Shown here in pieces: positions 1 to 8,989 of a stretch of DNA of 64,000 nt; position 1 is the first letter of the stretch, and each line of letters starts with the position of its first letter. A program made the translations under genes and the position numbers. The stretch is from RI-92 sp037384645 (GTDB lineage Bacteria > Pseudomonadota > Gammaproteobacteria > UBA6429 > Thiohalophilaceae), in assembly GCA_037384645.1 (NCBI GenBank), contig JARRNT010000017.1:1-64000 (forward strand), written 5' to 3'. The notes under the pieces are model-generated. The model was not told the origin of the DNA. It was given only the letters and a program-made list of their open reading frames with translations, and did no database searches.

Positions 1-429
1 TACCACGATAACCATCAGCATGGCAAACCAGAACATATCGAAGCCGTGCCAGTACCAGGGCAGGGCCTTCCAGTTCAGGAATACCATAAAGTCGGGCAGG
101 GTCGGGTTCGCATAAACACCCCGCGCACCGATTTCACGCATCAGATACATACCCATGGCATATCCGCCAAGGGCAAAAAATGCAGCGTGGCCAAGACTCA
201 GAATGCCGCAGTAACCCCAGACCAGGTCCAGTGCCACTGCGAGCAGAGCGTAGCACATGTACTTGGAAATCAGCGCAAGGGTATAACCCGAGACATGCAG
301 GCCCGAACTTGAAGGGATTACGTGGTTGGCGATGGGAATGAAAACCATCATGGCCAGCAGGATCGACAGCATGATCTTGCCACCGCGGTCCGAGTGTAAA
401 ATTCCTGGCAGGAATTTGTTTATCAACAT
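1..429 (-). CDS. urtC: Urea ABC transporter permease UrtC, N-terminal part (cut by window edge)
   Basis: This is the N-terminal 143 residues of a branched-chain-amino-acid-type inner-membrane permease; the C-terminus lies outside the window. Reading from the ATG at 429, residues 1-35 hold a short cytoplasmic tail and a first hydrophobic segment. The permease signature WGYCGILSLGHAAFFALGGY follows at about residues 75-95. A further membrane segment runs off the edge. UrtC pairs with UrtB to form the membrane channel for urea, driven by UrtD and UrtE (not in view). It follows urtB with 2 bases between the genes, so the two are co-transcribed. The assignment to UrtC rather than LivM rests on the adjoining urtA, urtB and urease genes. 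Confidence 0.9.
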   Translation of the reverse strand, partial: MLINKFLPGILHSDRGGKIMLSILLAMMVFIPIANHVIPSSSGLHVSGYTLALISKYMCYALLAVALDLVWGYCGILSLGHAAFFALGGYAMGMYLMREIGARGVYANPTLPDFMVFLNWKALPWYWHGFDMFWFAMLMVIVV

Positions 430-431
430 AC

Positions 432-2187
432 TCAACTCTCCGCAGCACGGCCCTTTTGCGGGAACAAGCCGCGCGGCCGTTTCTGAATGAACAGGATGAC
501 AAACACCAGCACCATGATCTTGGCCATGACCGCACCAGACCAGGGTTCAATAAATTTATTCACGACACCCAACGACATCGCGCCGACCAGGGTGCCCCAC
601 AAATTGCCGACACCACCGAACACCACCACCATAAACGAATCGATAATATAAGACTGTCCCAGGTTTGGACCGACATTGGTGATTTGACTCAGTGCGACGC
701 CAGCAATACCGGCGATACCGGAACCCAGACCGAAGGTCAGCGCATCCACCCATTCGCTGCGCACGCCCATGGCCTTAGCCATGGCACGGTTCTGTGAGAC
801 TGCCCTCACCTGCAGACCCAGCACAGATTTTTTCAGGATCANNNNNNNNNNNNNNNNNNNNNNNNNNNNNNNNNNNNNGCAACAGAGCGATGAACACGAC
901 CAGACTAAAGATGACGATATACAACCTGTTATAAGTAAGTGCGAAAACCGGGTTGATCTGCCATGACCCGCTCATCCAGCCGGGTGTGCTCACCGAAACG
1001 TTCTGGGCGGAAATCGTGGTACGCACCAGCTGCTGCAAAATCAGGCTGATACCAAAGGTTGCAAGCAGGGTTTCCAGTGGGCGTCCATACAACCAGCGAA
1101 TCACGCTGCGCTCTATCGCAATCCCAAACAGACCGGAGACCACGAATGCCGCGGGTATCGAGATCAGCAGTGAATAATCCATCATCCCGGGGAACATCTG
1201 CTGCACCAGATAAGTGGTATAGGCACCGAGCATCATCATTTCGCCATGTGCCATGTTGATCACGCCCATCACCCCAAACGTGATGGCAAGACCGATAGCA
1301 GACAACAATAATACTGAACCGAGACTCAGACCGAAAAAGGTTGTCTGCAGCACATTGTACATCTCGACCTTGTCGTCGATACGCCTGAGGGAAAGTTGGG
1401 CCTCGTGTCGAATTGCGGAGTCTTTCTCCAGATAATTCCCTTTGTCATCCTTGAATAACAATTGTTTCAGGGCAATACGCACCTCGGGTAAAAGTGAACC
1501 GCCGAGAAAATCAATCGCCTCTAGACGTTGCTGGTTATCCCCGTGACCCAGGTTGCCCAGTGCCAACGCTACATCGATATGATTCTTGACCCTAGCATTT
1601 TTTTCGATCTTGTCGCGCGCTTTTAGCAGCTTGATAGAATCCGGGTCGAGGCTGGTGATCATTTCCTCCACTGCTTTCAAACGCACTTTTGGATCCTTGC
1701 TGGACAGGCTCAGCTTGGCGATTTCGACCCCCAGCATGGAACGCATATTATTGTCGATGCCAATTCGGCGTACGTCAAAATGGCCAACCACGCCCAGGTT
1801 TTTCCCGGTCAAAATGTCGTAGGCAACATTGCCCTTGTCGCTCGTCTCCAGATGAACGATGCGTTTGTCGGCTTTGCGATAATACAGTTCGCCGTTCAAA
1901 AGGTAACGAAAGGTTTTTAATAGCTGTGGATGATCGGTCCTGGTGAGTTGTTCCAGCACCGCTTCTTTTTTCTGAAAATCATCCGTAATCAGTTGAGGAA
2001 GCAGGTCCTCAAACCTGGGAACTGGTTTAGAATCTGCCTGTGTTGTCGCGGCAGGCTCAGCAGCATAGGCCCGTTGCGTGACCAGCTGCAATACAAAAAT
2101 CATTAATAGCGAAAAGATTAACAGCGCGATGAACTGACCCGCATGACGTCTGCCGGCTGTTTCGGTCAGGGAGTGAGAAGTGTGCAT
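432..2187 (-). CDS. urtB: Urea ABC transporter permease UrtB (interrupted by an assembly gap)
   Basis: Inner-membrane permease for urea. The first roughly 270 residues hold a signal-like hydrophobic segment and a long periplasmic helical domain, which is usual for UrtB and absent from LivH. A LivH-type permease follows, with the motif GVINMAHGEMMMLGAYTTYL. The 37 Ns at 842-878 fall inside the gene. The codon phase before and after the gap differs by one base modulo three, so the N count is not exact. After the gap the reading resumes at VLGLQVRAVSQNRAMAKAMG and ends at 432 with a normal C-terminus. I therefore treat this as one intact gene with missing sequence. It lies 81 bases after urtA and directly before urtC. 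Confidence 0.9.
842..878. other. Assembly gap (37 N) inside urtB
   Basis: A run of 37 undetermined bases. The urtB reading frame is out of phase across it, so the real missing length differs from 37 by an amount that is not a multiple of three. Confidence 0.97.
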
Positions 2188-2231
2188 TGTGCGTCGCCGT
2201 TGTTGGTATGCTTATTACGCGAGGGAGAAGC

Positions 2232-2259
2232 GAGTGCAGGGCGTTCTTGCCCTGCACTC
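2232..2259 (-). terminator. Intergenic hairpin between urtA and urtB, probable 3' stabiliser or partial terminator
   Basis: A perfect 11-bp inverted repeat (GAGTGCAGGGC and its complement) with a 6-base loop lies 10 bases after the urtA stop. No U-tract follows on the minus strand. It is therefore more likely to stop 3' exonucleases or cause partial termination than to end transcription. Such hairpins after solute-binding-protein genes commonly give higher expression of the binding protein than of the permeases. Confidence 0.65.
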
Positions 2260-2268
2260 ACACCCATC

Positions 2269-3491
2269 TTACTTAGATTTCTGGCCGTAACACTTCTTCT
2301 CTACGACATTGTATCTGCCACAGTTGTACTTGGGCCAGTTGGCAACAAAGTTCTTGTCGCTCGGCAGGTAGTCGGACCAGGCATCACCCGGGACCAGCTT
2401 CTTGGTGCGATATACGACCTGGAACTGGCCGTCAGCCTGGATTTCACCAATCAGAACCGGCTTGGTCAGGTAGTGATTAGGCAGCATCTTGGCAACCCCA
2501 CCGGTCAGGTTCGGGTAAGTCATACCAACCATCGCCTTGCGGACTTTATCGACATTGGTGCTCTTGGCCTTCTCAACCGCCTTCACCCACATGTGGAAAC
2601 CGATATAAGTAGCCTCCATCGGGTCGTTGGTCACAGCATTTGGATTCTTCTTGTAGGCCTGCCATTCTTTCACGAATTTCTCGTTGGCCGGGGTATCGAC
2701 ACTTTCGAAGTAGTTCCAGGCAGCCAGGTGGCCGACCAGGTTCTTGGTGTCCATCCCGGAGAGTTCCTGCTCACCTACAGAGAATGCCATCACGGGGATG
2801 TCAGATGCCTTAATACCCTGGTTGGCCAGTTCCTTGTAGAACGGTACGTTGGCGTCACCATTGATGGTGGAAATTACCGCGGTCTTCTTGCCGGCGGAAC
2901 CACGCTGGACTTGACGCCCTTTGACTTCAGGTAGGCTTCCAGGATCTTATTGGTGGTACGCGGATAGACATAGTCAGTACCGGCCAGTACCCAGCGCTTG
3001 ACGTGTACCTGATTCATCAGGTAATCACCAGCCGGGATCGCCTGGTTGTTCGGCGCCGCACCAGTGTAGTAAACATTCTTGGATGACTCTTCACCCTCGA
3101 ACTGGACCGGGTAAAACAGCAGACCGTTATCATGTTCGAACACAGGCAGGACAGATTTACGGGAAACGGATGTCCAGCAACCAAACACGACAGCAACCTT
3201 GTCTTTTTCCAGCAGCTCCTTGGCCTTTTCTGCAAACAGCGGCCAGTTGGATGCCGGGTCAACCACGACCGGGACCAGTTTCTTGCCAAGCACGCCGCCC
3301 TTCGCGTTTTGCTGTTTGATCAGCATCAGCACCGTATCTTTGAGCGTAGACTCACTGATCGCCATGGTGCCAGACAGGGAGTGCAGAACGCCTACCTTGA
3401 TGACTCCTTTGGCCTGTGCGGCGGTTACACCCATTCCCAGGGCCAGTGCGGCAACCCAGGCCATGAGCTTGTGCAATTTTGTTTTCTCCAT
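2269..3491 (-). pseudogene. urtA: Urea-binding periplasmic protein UrtA, frameshifted by an internal deletion
   Basis: Periplasmic urea receptor of the Urt ABC transporter. The start is the ATG at 3491, preceded by GAGGAA at a good distance. A signal peptide follows (MAWVAALALGMGVTAAQA). The first part reads normally to about position 2900, ending YLKSKGVK. The second part reads in another frame from GSAGKKTAV to the C-terminus KCYGQKSK. Comparison with the family from memory suggests that about 25-30 residues between these points are missing, including the segment that usually carries YTPFGHSDWQTIV. The total length (1223 bases) is not a multiple of three. Either the gene is broken in this strain or the assembly collapsed here. 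If the break is real, urea uptake by this system is lost even though urtB and urtC look intact. Confidence 0.85.
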
Positions 3492-3723
3492 TGATAGATT
3501 CCTCGTTTTTACTCGAATGTAGGTTAGATAGAGCTTTTTGTTAAACACAACGGTTTCTTGCGCCTGTTCACGCGCGATCCACCAGAAACTTTTTCTGAGC
3601 ATGCTTCACTCCTAGTCGGAAATTGCCGAACCATTCAGCTAGTTCGTCATAAGACGTGTTGCATTTGGATCACACGGCTCAACCAGAATGTTCTGAGAGA
3701 AACCGTGCCTGCCATGCCTTAGA

Positions 3724-3739
3724 GCAAGCGGCATGCCAA
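3724..3739 (-). promoter_or_regulatory. Putative sigma-54 (RpoN) promoter for urtABC
   Basis: On the minus strand the sequence reads TTGGCATGCCGCTTGC. It has the invariant GG (3737-3736) and GC (3725-3724) separated by exactly 10 bases, and close agreement with the TGGCAC-N5-TTGC consensus. It lies about 235 bases upstream of the urtA start, so the predicted mRNA leader is about 220 bases. Upstream, GGTGC/GCACC half-sites at 3812-3816, 3821-3825 and 3844-3848 could bind an NtrC-like activator, but their spacing is not the canonical one. The site agrees with nitrogen control of urea transport known in other bacteria. Confidence 0.6.
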
Positions 3740-3855
3740 GGATGATTTCAGCTATTTAACAGGGAGTTAGAGAGAAACTGAGAATTGACGAAGAGACAGT
3801 TGGGCTATTGTGGTGCGCGTGCACCGGCTTATTGCTTAATTATGGTGCGATTATC

Positions 3856-3885
3856 CATGCTGGCTATACAGCTTAAGCCAGCATG
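3856..3885 (-). terminator. Hairpin spanning the ureG stop codon
   Basis: A perfect 10-bp inverted repeat (CATGCTGGCT and complement) with a 10-base loop. The ureG stop codon at 3875-3873 lies in the loop. It could end the urease transcript before the separate urtA promoter, but no clear U-tract follows on the minus strand, so termination efficiency is uncertain. Confidence 0.45.
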
Positions 3886-4484
3886 CCCTTATCCACGATA
3901 AAATCCACTATCCCCTGCAGTCCTTCGCCTGATTTCAGGTTGGAAAATACAAAGGGTCGTTCGCCCCGCATCCTGTGCGTATCCTGCTCCATGACCTCCA
4001 GCGATGCACCGACATGTGGCGCCAGGTCGATCTTGTTAATGACCAATAAATCGGACTTGGTAATGCCCGGCCCACCCTTGCGCGGGATTTTATCGCCGGC
4101 GGCAACATCAATGACATAAATTGTGAGGTCCGATAACTCCGGGCTGAACGTGGCACTGAGATTGTCGCCCCCGCTTTCAACAAAGATCACGTCAAGGTCC
4201 TGGAATCGTGTATTCAGTTCGGAGACGGCGGCCAGATTCATCGAGGCGTCTTCACGAATCGCGGTATGCGGGCAGCCGCCCGTCTCGACGCCAATAATGC
4301 GTTCCTGGTTCAGGGCGGCATGCCGAATCAGGAACTGGGCATCTTCCTTGGTATAGATATCGTTGGTGACAACAGCGATGTTAAAGCGTTCACGCATCGC
4401 CTTGCACAGCGCCTCCACCAGCGCCGTCTTGCCTGACCCGACTGGCCCGCCAATACCTACCCGTAGTACCTGATCTTGTAACAT
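3873..4484 (-). CDS. ureG: Urease accessory GTPase UreG
   Basis: SIMIBI-class GTPase that drives GTP-dependent delivery of nickel to apo-urease together with UreD, UreE and UreF in the cytoplasm. Its 203 residues match the family length. The P-loop GGPVGSGKT is at residues 12-20. The Cys-Pro-His metal-binding motif follows in GGCPHTAIREDAS. A switch/Walker B region is at VIFVESGGDN, and the guanine-specificity motif is NKIDLAP. It is the last gene of the ure operon, 36 bases after ureF. All expected motifs are present, so the protein should be functional. Confidence 0.97.
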   Translation of the reverse strand: MLQDQVLRVGIGGPVGSGKTALVEALCKAMRERFNIAVVTNDIYTKEDAQFLIRHAALNQERIIGVETGGCPHTAIREDASMNLAAVSELNTRFQDLDVIFVESGGDNLSATFSPELSDLTIYVIDVAAGDKIPRKGGPGITKSDLLVINKIDLAPHVGASLEVMEQDTHRMRGERPFVFSNLKSGEGLQGIVDFIVDKGMLA

Positions 4485-4520
4485 CTCAATCTCCAGTTAA
4501 CATCCTGATAGCCCGCACCC

Positions 4521-5204
4521 TCATGATCGAAACAGGCGGGTGTACTGCGTCTCGTGCAAAGCGCTGGCGATACCCAGCCCCGGGGCCACGGCACCGATCT
4601 GCGAATCTTCCAACTGCAACCCCCTGGCCACAGCAGCAGGGATCACTTGTGCGATACGTAATAACATCTTTTGCCCGGCTGTCTGGCCAAGCGGCACCAG
4701 CTTGATCGCAGCGGCGACCTGATTTTCCGTCCACGACCACAACAGACCGGCAGCAAGTTGCTCGATAGCCACATGCCATTTAATCCCGGCTAACGCGAGC
4801 AGGCAGACAAATGGCGCCGCATCTGATTGACGAAAGGCTGTTGCCTCCGGGATATCCAGGTCAGACAGCAAGGTTGCCAGGGCACGGCCAAGCTGCAGAT
4901 CTTCGTTCTGTAGCTCGCCCGCCTCGCGCGCTGCCAGAATAAACCGGCTCCAGTACTGCAAGCCTGCCGCATCGTCCTGTGCCCAGGCGGTATAACACCG
5001 CTGCAAAACAGGAATATCCAGCCAGGCCAGGGTATGTTGCAACAAGCCACTGATCCACGCCTCGGTTTCGTCGGCATTGCTAAGCCAGCCGGCATGGATC
5101 GCATATTCCAGCCCGCCGGAATAGGCATAGGCACCGACCGGCAGGGCCGGGCTGATTAACTGCCACAGGCGCAGGTTGGCCAGCTGTCCAGGATCAGCCT
5201 GCAT
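4521..5204 (-). CDS. ureF: Urease accessory protein UreF
   Basis: All-helical maturation factor of 227 residues that links UreD-urease to UreG and gates GTP-driven nickel insertion. Family features include LRLWQLISPALPVGAYAYSG near the N-terminus and the conserved C-terminal region ending in LHETQYTRLFRS. It begins 3 bases after the ureE stop, so translation is probably coupled. Nothing is missing compared with the usual length. Confidence 0.95.
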   Translation of the reverse strand: MQADPGQLANLRLWQLISPALPVGAYAYSGGLEYAIHAGWLSNADETEAWISGLLQHTLAWLDIPVLQRCYTAWAQDDAAGLQYWSRFILAAREAGELQNEDLQLGRALATLLSDLDIPEATAFRQSDAAPFVCLLALAGIKWHVAIEQLAAGLLWSWTENQVAAAIKLVPLGQTAGQKMLLRIAQVIPAAVARGLQLEDSQIGAVAPGLGIASALHETQYTRLFRS

Positions 5205-5207
5205 GGG

Positions 5208-5672
5208 TTAATGTTCGTGACCGTGATGATGGTGGTGATGCCCGCCGCCATAGGCACCGGCCTCCGGCTCGAACGGCGCACGTTCGCACTGCACTTCCAG
5301 GCCCAGACCTCGCAGCATGTCATCGAGCACATGGTCATGCAGATAACACAGCCAGCCGTCGCCAATTTGCAGTGGTACATGGCGATTACCCAGGTGATAA
5401 CAGGCCCGGGCAAACAGCCTGGGCTCGTGTTCTGTTACCGTGGAAACGACTTCCTCGGCGGCCTGTACCAGGATCACGGCACCGCTTTCAGCCCTCAGGT
5501 AATCGCCCCCGCGCAGGACCGTTCCGCGCGGCAGCAACAAGCCCAGTTCCTCACCATTATCCAGCGTGGCACGCAGACGACTTTTTTGCCGCAGCTCATA
5601 CGGCAGGGTCAGGGTCAGATCATGCCCGGGCTGCTGATCGATTACTTTGGTGGCTTTAAGCATGGTGTTCAT
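5208..5672 (-). CDS. ureE: Urease accessory metallochaperone UreE with His-rich tail
   Basis: Nickel-binding chaperone that donates Ni(II) to UreG and urease. It has an N-terminal peptide-binding domain and a C-terminal metal-binding domain containing CYHLGNRH, and ends in a His-rich tail with six consecutive histidines followed by GHEH. I use the ATG at 5672. It lies 2 bases after the end of ureC (TGA at 5677-5675 on minus, so the ATG follows the stop). A TTG at 5678 overlapping ureC, or the ATG at 5663 (MLKATK), are alternatives, since none has a strong ribosome-binding site. The His tail should give extra nickel storage. Confidence 0.93.
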   Translation of the reverse strand: MNTMLKATKVIDQQPGHDLTLTLPYELRQKSRLRATLDNGEELGLLLPRGTVLRGGDYLRAESGAVILVQAAEEVVSTVTEHEPRLFARACYHLGNRHVPLQIGDGWLCYLHDHVLDDMLRGLGLEVQCERAPFEPEAGAYGGGHHHHHHGHEH

Positions 5673-5674
5673 AC

Positions 5675-7378
5675 TCAAAACAGGAAATACTTCTGTGCCA
5701 ATGGCAATTCCGTGGCTGGTTCGCAGCGCAGCAACTCGCCGTCAGCACGCACGACATAGGTTTGCGGATCCACTTCGATGCTCGGTTGATAGTCATTGAG
5801 CAGCATGTCGCTTTTACGCACACTGCGGGTACCACTGACTGCAGACAGGGACTTGCGTAGTCCCAGGGACTCACCGATGCCTGCATCCAGGGCCGCCTGT
5901 GAGACAAAACTGAGACAGGTCGCTGTCAGTGCGCCCCCCAGGGCACCGAACATTGGCCGGTAATGCACTGGTTGCGGCGTCGGGATCGAGGCATTGGGAT
6001 CGCCCATGGGCGCAGCAATGATGAAGCCACCCTTGATGATCATGGACGGCTTGGCAGCGAAAAAGGCCGGCTTCCACAACACCAGGTCCGCCAGCTTGCC
6101 GACCTCAACCGAACCAACGTCCCCCGCGATGCCATGGGTAATGGCCGGGTTAATCGTATACTTGGCAACATAACGCCTGGCCCGAAAATTATCATTGCGC
6201 TCGCTATCCGGCGCCAGGGCACCGCGCTGCACTTTCATCTTGTGTGCCGTTTGCCAGGTCCGGGTAATCACTTCGCCGACACGCCCCATGGCCTGCGAAT
6301 CCGAGGCGATCATGGAAAAGGCGCCAAGGTCATGCAGGATATCCTCTGCCGCGATCGTCTCGCGCCGGATCCGCGATTCGGCAAAGGCCACGTCTTCGGC
6401 AATATTCGGATCCAGGTGATGGCACACCATCAGCATGTCGAGGTGTTCATCAATGGTGTTGACCGTATACGGCCGGGTCGGGTTTGTACTCGACGGCAAC
6501 ACATTGGCTTCGCCACAGGCCTTAATGATATCCGGCGCATGTCCGCCACCGGCACCTTCGGTGTGATAGGTATGGATCGCACGGCCCTTGAAGGCGGCGA
6601 TGGTATCTTCGACAAAACCGGATTCGTTCAGGGTGTCGGTGTGAATCGCCACCTGGACGTCGGTCTGTTCCGCAACATTCAGGCAGTTGTCGATCGCGGC
6701 AGGCGTAGTGCCCCAGTCTTCATGCAGCTTCAGGCCCATGGCCCCTGCCGACACCTGTTCGAGTAAAGCTTCTGGCGTGCTCGCATTACCCTTGCCCAGG
6801 AAGCCCAGGTTCATGGGCAGGGCGTCAGCCGCCTGCAACATACGATGAATATTCCATGGGCCGGGAGTGCAGGTCGTGGCATTGGTGCCGGTCGCCGGAC
6901 CGGTACCACCACCCAGCATGGTGGTCACCCCGGACATCAGCGCCTCATCGATTTGCTGCGGACAGATAAAATGAATATGCGCATCGATCCCGCCTGCCGT
7001 CAGGATCTGGCCTTCACCGGCAATCACTTCGGTACCGGGGCCGATCATGATATTCACACCTGGCTGTACATCCGGATTGCCGGCCTTACCAATTGCACTA
7101 ATCCGGCCGTGCTTGATCCCGACGTCCGCCTTGGTAATACCCCAGTAATCCAGGATGAGCGCATTGGTGATGACGGTATCGACGACATCTTTCGCCGTCA
7201 GCTGGCTCTGGCCCATGCCATCGCGGATCACCTTGCCGCCACCGAATTTCACTTCGTCACCGTAAACCGTCAGGTCTTCTTCCACCTCGATAACCAGGGC
7301 GGTATCACCCAGTCGCACCCGATCACCTTTGGTCGGGCCGTACATCTCGGCATAGGCGCGTTTATTCAGTTTGCTCAT
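5675..7378 (-). CDS. ureC: Urease alpha subunit UreC (catalytic)
   Basis: Catalytic subunit of nickel urease (urea + water to ammonia and carbamate, cytoplasmic), 567 residues, the usual bacterial length. All active-site residues are present at their canonical positions: His134 and His136 (AHIHF), carbamylated Lys217 (GLKLHEDWG), His246 (IHTDT), His272 (YHTEG), the flap Cys319-His320 (MVCHH) and Asp360 (IASDSQ). It assembles with UreA and UreB as (alpha-beta-gamma)3. ureB lies 17 bases upstream, and ureE starts immediately after it. The sequence shows no defect, so urease itself should be active if nickel is supplied. Confidence 0.98.
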   Translation of the reverse strand: MSKLNKRAYAEMYGPTKGDRVRLGDTALVIEVEEDLTVYGDEVKFGGGKVIRDGMGQSQLTAKDVVDTVITNALILDYWGITKADVGIKHGRISAIGKAGNPDVQPGVNIMIGPGTEVIAGEGQILTAGGIDAHIHFICPQQIDEALMSGVTTMLGGGTGPATGTNATTCTPGPWNIHRMLQAADALPMNLGFLGKGNASTPEALLEQVSAGAMGLKLHEDWGTTPAAIDNCLNVAEQTDVQVAIHTDTLNESGFVEDTIAAFKGRAIHTYHTEGAGGGHAPDIIKACGEANVLPSSTNPTRPYTVNTIDEHLDMLMVCHHLDPNIAEDVAFAESRIRRETIAAEDILHDLGAFSMIASDSQAMGRVGEVITRTWQTAHKMKVQRGALAPDSERNDNFRARRYVAKYTINPAITHGIAGDVGSVEVGKLADLVLWKPAFFAAKPSMIIKGGFIIAAPMGDPNASIPTPQPVHYRPMFGALGGALTATCLSFVSQAALDAGIGESLGLRKSLSAVSGTRSVRKSDMLLNDYQPSIEVDPQTYVVRADGELLRCEPATELPLAQKYFLF

Positions 7379-7395
7379 GCTGCTTTGTCTCCCCG

Positions 7396-7707
7396 TTATT
7401 TATCCAGTGCGCCCATGACCCTGGCATTAAAGCCATAGACCTCGCGTTTACCCGCGTAAGCCACCAGCTCGACTTCGCGTTCCTGGCCGGGTTCAAAGCG
7501 TACCGCGGTACCCGCCGGAATATTCAGGCGATAACCACGCGTGGCTTCGCGCTCGAATTGCAGCGCTGAATTGGTTTCATAAAAATGATAATGCGAACCA
7601 ACCTGTATCGGGCGATCGCCACTGTTGGCAACACGGACCCTGATAGTCTCACGACCTGCGTTGATTTCGATGTCACCATCGTCAATTATCAGTTCACCGG
7701 GAATCAT
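7396..7707 (-). CDS. ureB: Urease beta subunit UreB
   Basis: Small structural subunit of urease, 103 residues, beginning MIPGELIIDDGDIEIN. It carries the family signature GDRPIQVGSHYHFYETN around residues 30-47, a mainly beta-sheet domain packing on the catalytic subunit. It is encoded separately from ureA, as in most proteobacteria (no fusion), with 12 bases from ureA and 17 bases to ureC. Confidence 0.97.
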   Translation of the reverse strand: MIPGELIIDDGDIEINAGRETIRVRVANSGDRPIQVGSHYHFYETNSALQFEREATRGYRLNIPAGTAVRFEPGQEREVELVAYAGKREVYGFNARVMGALDK

Positions 7708-7719
7708 GCCTGCTCTCTC

Positions 7720-8022
7720 CTAGCTAATCGGATTATGCACGGTAACCAGCTTGGTCCCGTCCGGGAAGGTCGCCTCGACCTGCACCTCGTCGACCATTTC
7801 GGCAATGCCATCCATAACATCCTCGCGTGATAGCAGGCTCGTGCCATAACTCATGAGTTCCGCCACGGTCTTGCCTTCACGCGCACCCTCCATGATCGCT
7901 GCAGAGATATAGGCGACGGCTTCGGGATAATTGAGCTTCAGGCCTTTATCTTTACGCCGTTCCGCCAGCAGGGCGGCGGTAAATAACAATAGCTTGTCTT
8001 TTTCGCGTGGTGTCAATTCCAT
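7720..8022 (-). CDS. ureA: Urease gamma subunit UreA
   Basis: Structural gamma subunit, 100 residues, starting MELTPREKDKLLLFTAA, the typical beginning of the family. The ATG at 8022 is chosen because GGAG stands 9-10 bases upstream and because this gives the exact family length. A longer in-frame reading that would run into ureD is rejected. The motif DGTKLVTVHNPI closes the protein. It lies in the middle of the ureDABC run, 35 bases after ureD. Confidence 0.97.
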   Translation of the reverse strand: MELTPREKDKLLLFTAALLAERRKDKGLKLNYPEAVAYISAAIMEGAREGKTVAELMSYGTSLLSREDVMDGIAEMVDEVQVEATFPDGTKLVTVHNPIS

Positions 8023-8057
8023 ATCTCTGCTCCGATACGCTATTACGTTTTTATACT

Positions 8058-8906
8058 TCAGGTATCCCAGATGCGTGGCCGGCATGCCTGTCGCCCGATC
8101 CAGTCGGGGCGAATTGCCTCCCATATCCTGGCAAAACAGTCGCGAGCCTCGATGCCCTGCCAGCCCAGGTAACGACAGACCATCACACCGTTGATCAGGC
8201 TCACGCTGCACATCGCCGAGTCAGTGGTCACTGCCTCACGTGCGACAACCATCAACTCCTCATCGGCATCGCTGACCAGGAATGTACCGGTTACCGGATA
8301 ATTTGCCAGACCCCAACGCGCAGTCTGTAATAGGCTGTTACCGGAGAGAAGGGTTCGCTCAATAATGAGCGGCCTGTCCTCCCGGTAAAGTTCATATGCC
8401 TGTCGACATTGACCAGCTGTAAATTTTTCACCACTGGCGGGCCGGCCCTGGCACAGAATTTCCCAGCCGGCATATTTGGCCGTGGCGGCGAGGGTCACGC
8501 GAGTTGTCGTATCGACCTGGCAGGCATCAAACAGAATCGTATCCTGTGGCAGGTATTCCAGTACCCCCTCATTCGCCACTGTAAACTCGAGTCGCTGCGT
8601 CGCGGCCGCGCCAGCTGAACGATAAAACTTGGCAGAAGCGGGTGTGGTCACCAGGGCATGGGCCCTGTGCTCTACAGCAACATGCAATGCAAGCTGATCG
8701 CCACCGACCACGCCGCCGGGCGGATGCAGGACATAGGAATGGCAGACATCCTGTTCCGGATAAAACGGTCGTTGCACGGTCAGCGGCCCCACATGCTGGC
8801 GCCGGGCAATAACGGTTTTATCGTTGCGCCAGGCATAGACAAGCTCCAGCCTGGCCTGCCACCCTGCTGTCTCTGTCTGGTTTTGTGTCCGCACGCTGTT
8901 CAACAT
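8058..8906 (-). CDS. ureD: Urease accessory protein UreD (UreH)
   Basis: Scaffold protein of 282 residues that binds apo-urease and recruits UreF and UreG during nickel insertion. Recognised by VQRPFYPEQ near residue 45, the glycine-rich HPPGGVVGGDQL, and KFYRSAGAAATQ. It is the first gene of the ure operon (ureDABCEFG). The upstream region (8907-9009) holds an AT-rich TATAAA-like element and the NtrC-like box listed separately. Confidence 0.95.
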   Translation of the reverse strand: MLNSVRTQNQTETAGWQARLELVYAWRNDKTVIARRQHVGPLTVQRPFYPEQDVCHSYVLHPPGGVVGGDQLALHVAVEHRAHALVTTPASAKFYRSAGAAATQRLEFTVANEGVLEYLPQDTILFDACQVDTTTRVTLAATAKYAGWEILCQGRPASGEKFTAGQCRQAYELYREDRPLIIERTLLSGNSLLQTARWGLANYPVTGTFLVSDADEELMVVAREAVTTDSAMCSVSLINGVMVCRYLGWQGIEARDCFARIWEAIRPDWIGRQACRPRIWDT

Positions 8907-8989
8907 CTTGCGCTTATCCTAACTTGGTTTTTATAACGAACACAAAACGAAAATCGAGCGTATTGTTTTTACCCGGGTAGTGCCGGCCT

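Noticed and set aside
3492..3602. In-frame 37-residue N-terminal extension of UrtA
   Set aside because: It would bury the signal peptide and has no ribosome-binding site; GAGGAA supports the ATG at 3491.
3812..3825. Dyad GGTGC-GCGT-GCACC taken as a canonical NtrC site
   Set aside because: The half-sites are in the reverse order to the NtrC consensus (GCAC...GTGC), so only a loose resemblance can be claimed.
5208..5250. Six consecutive histidine codons, as in an engineered His-tag
   Set aside because: They are the natural His-rich nickel-binding tail of UreE, in frame, followed by GHEH and placed inside a normal urease operon. There is no vector sequence nearby.
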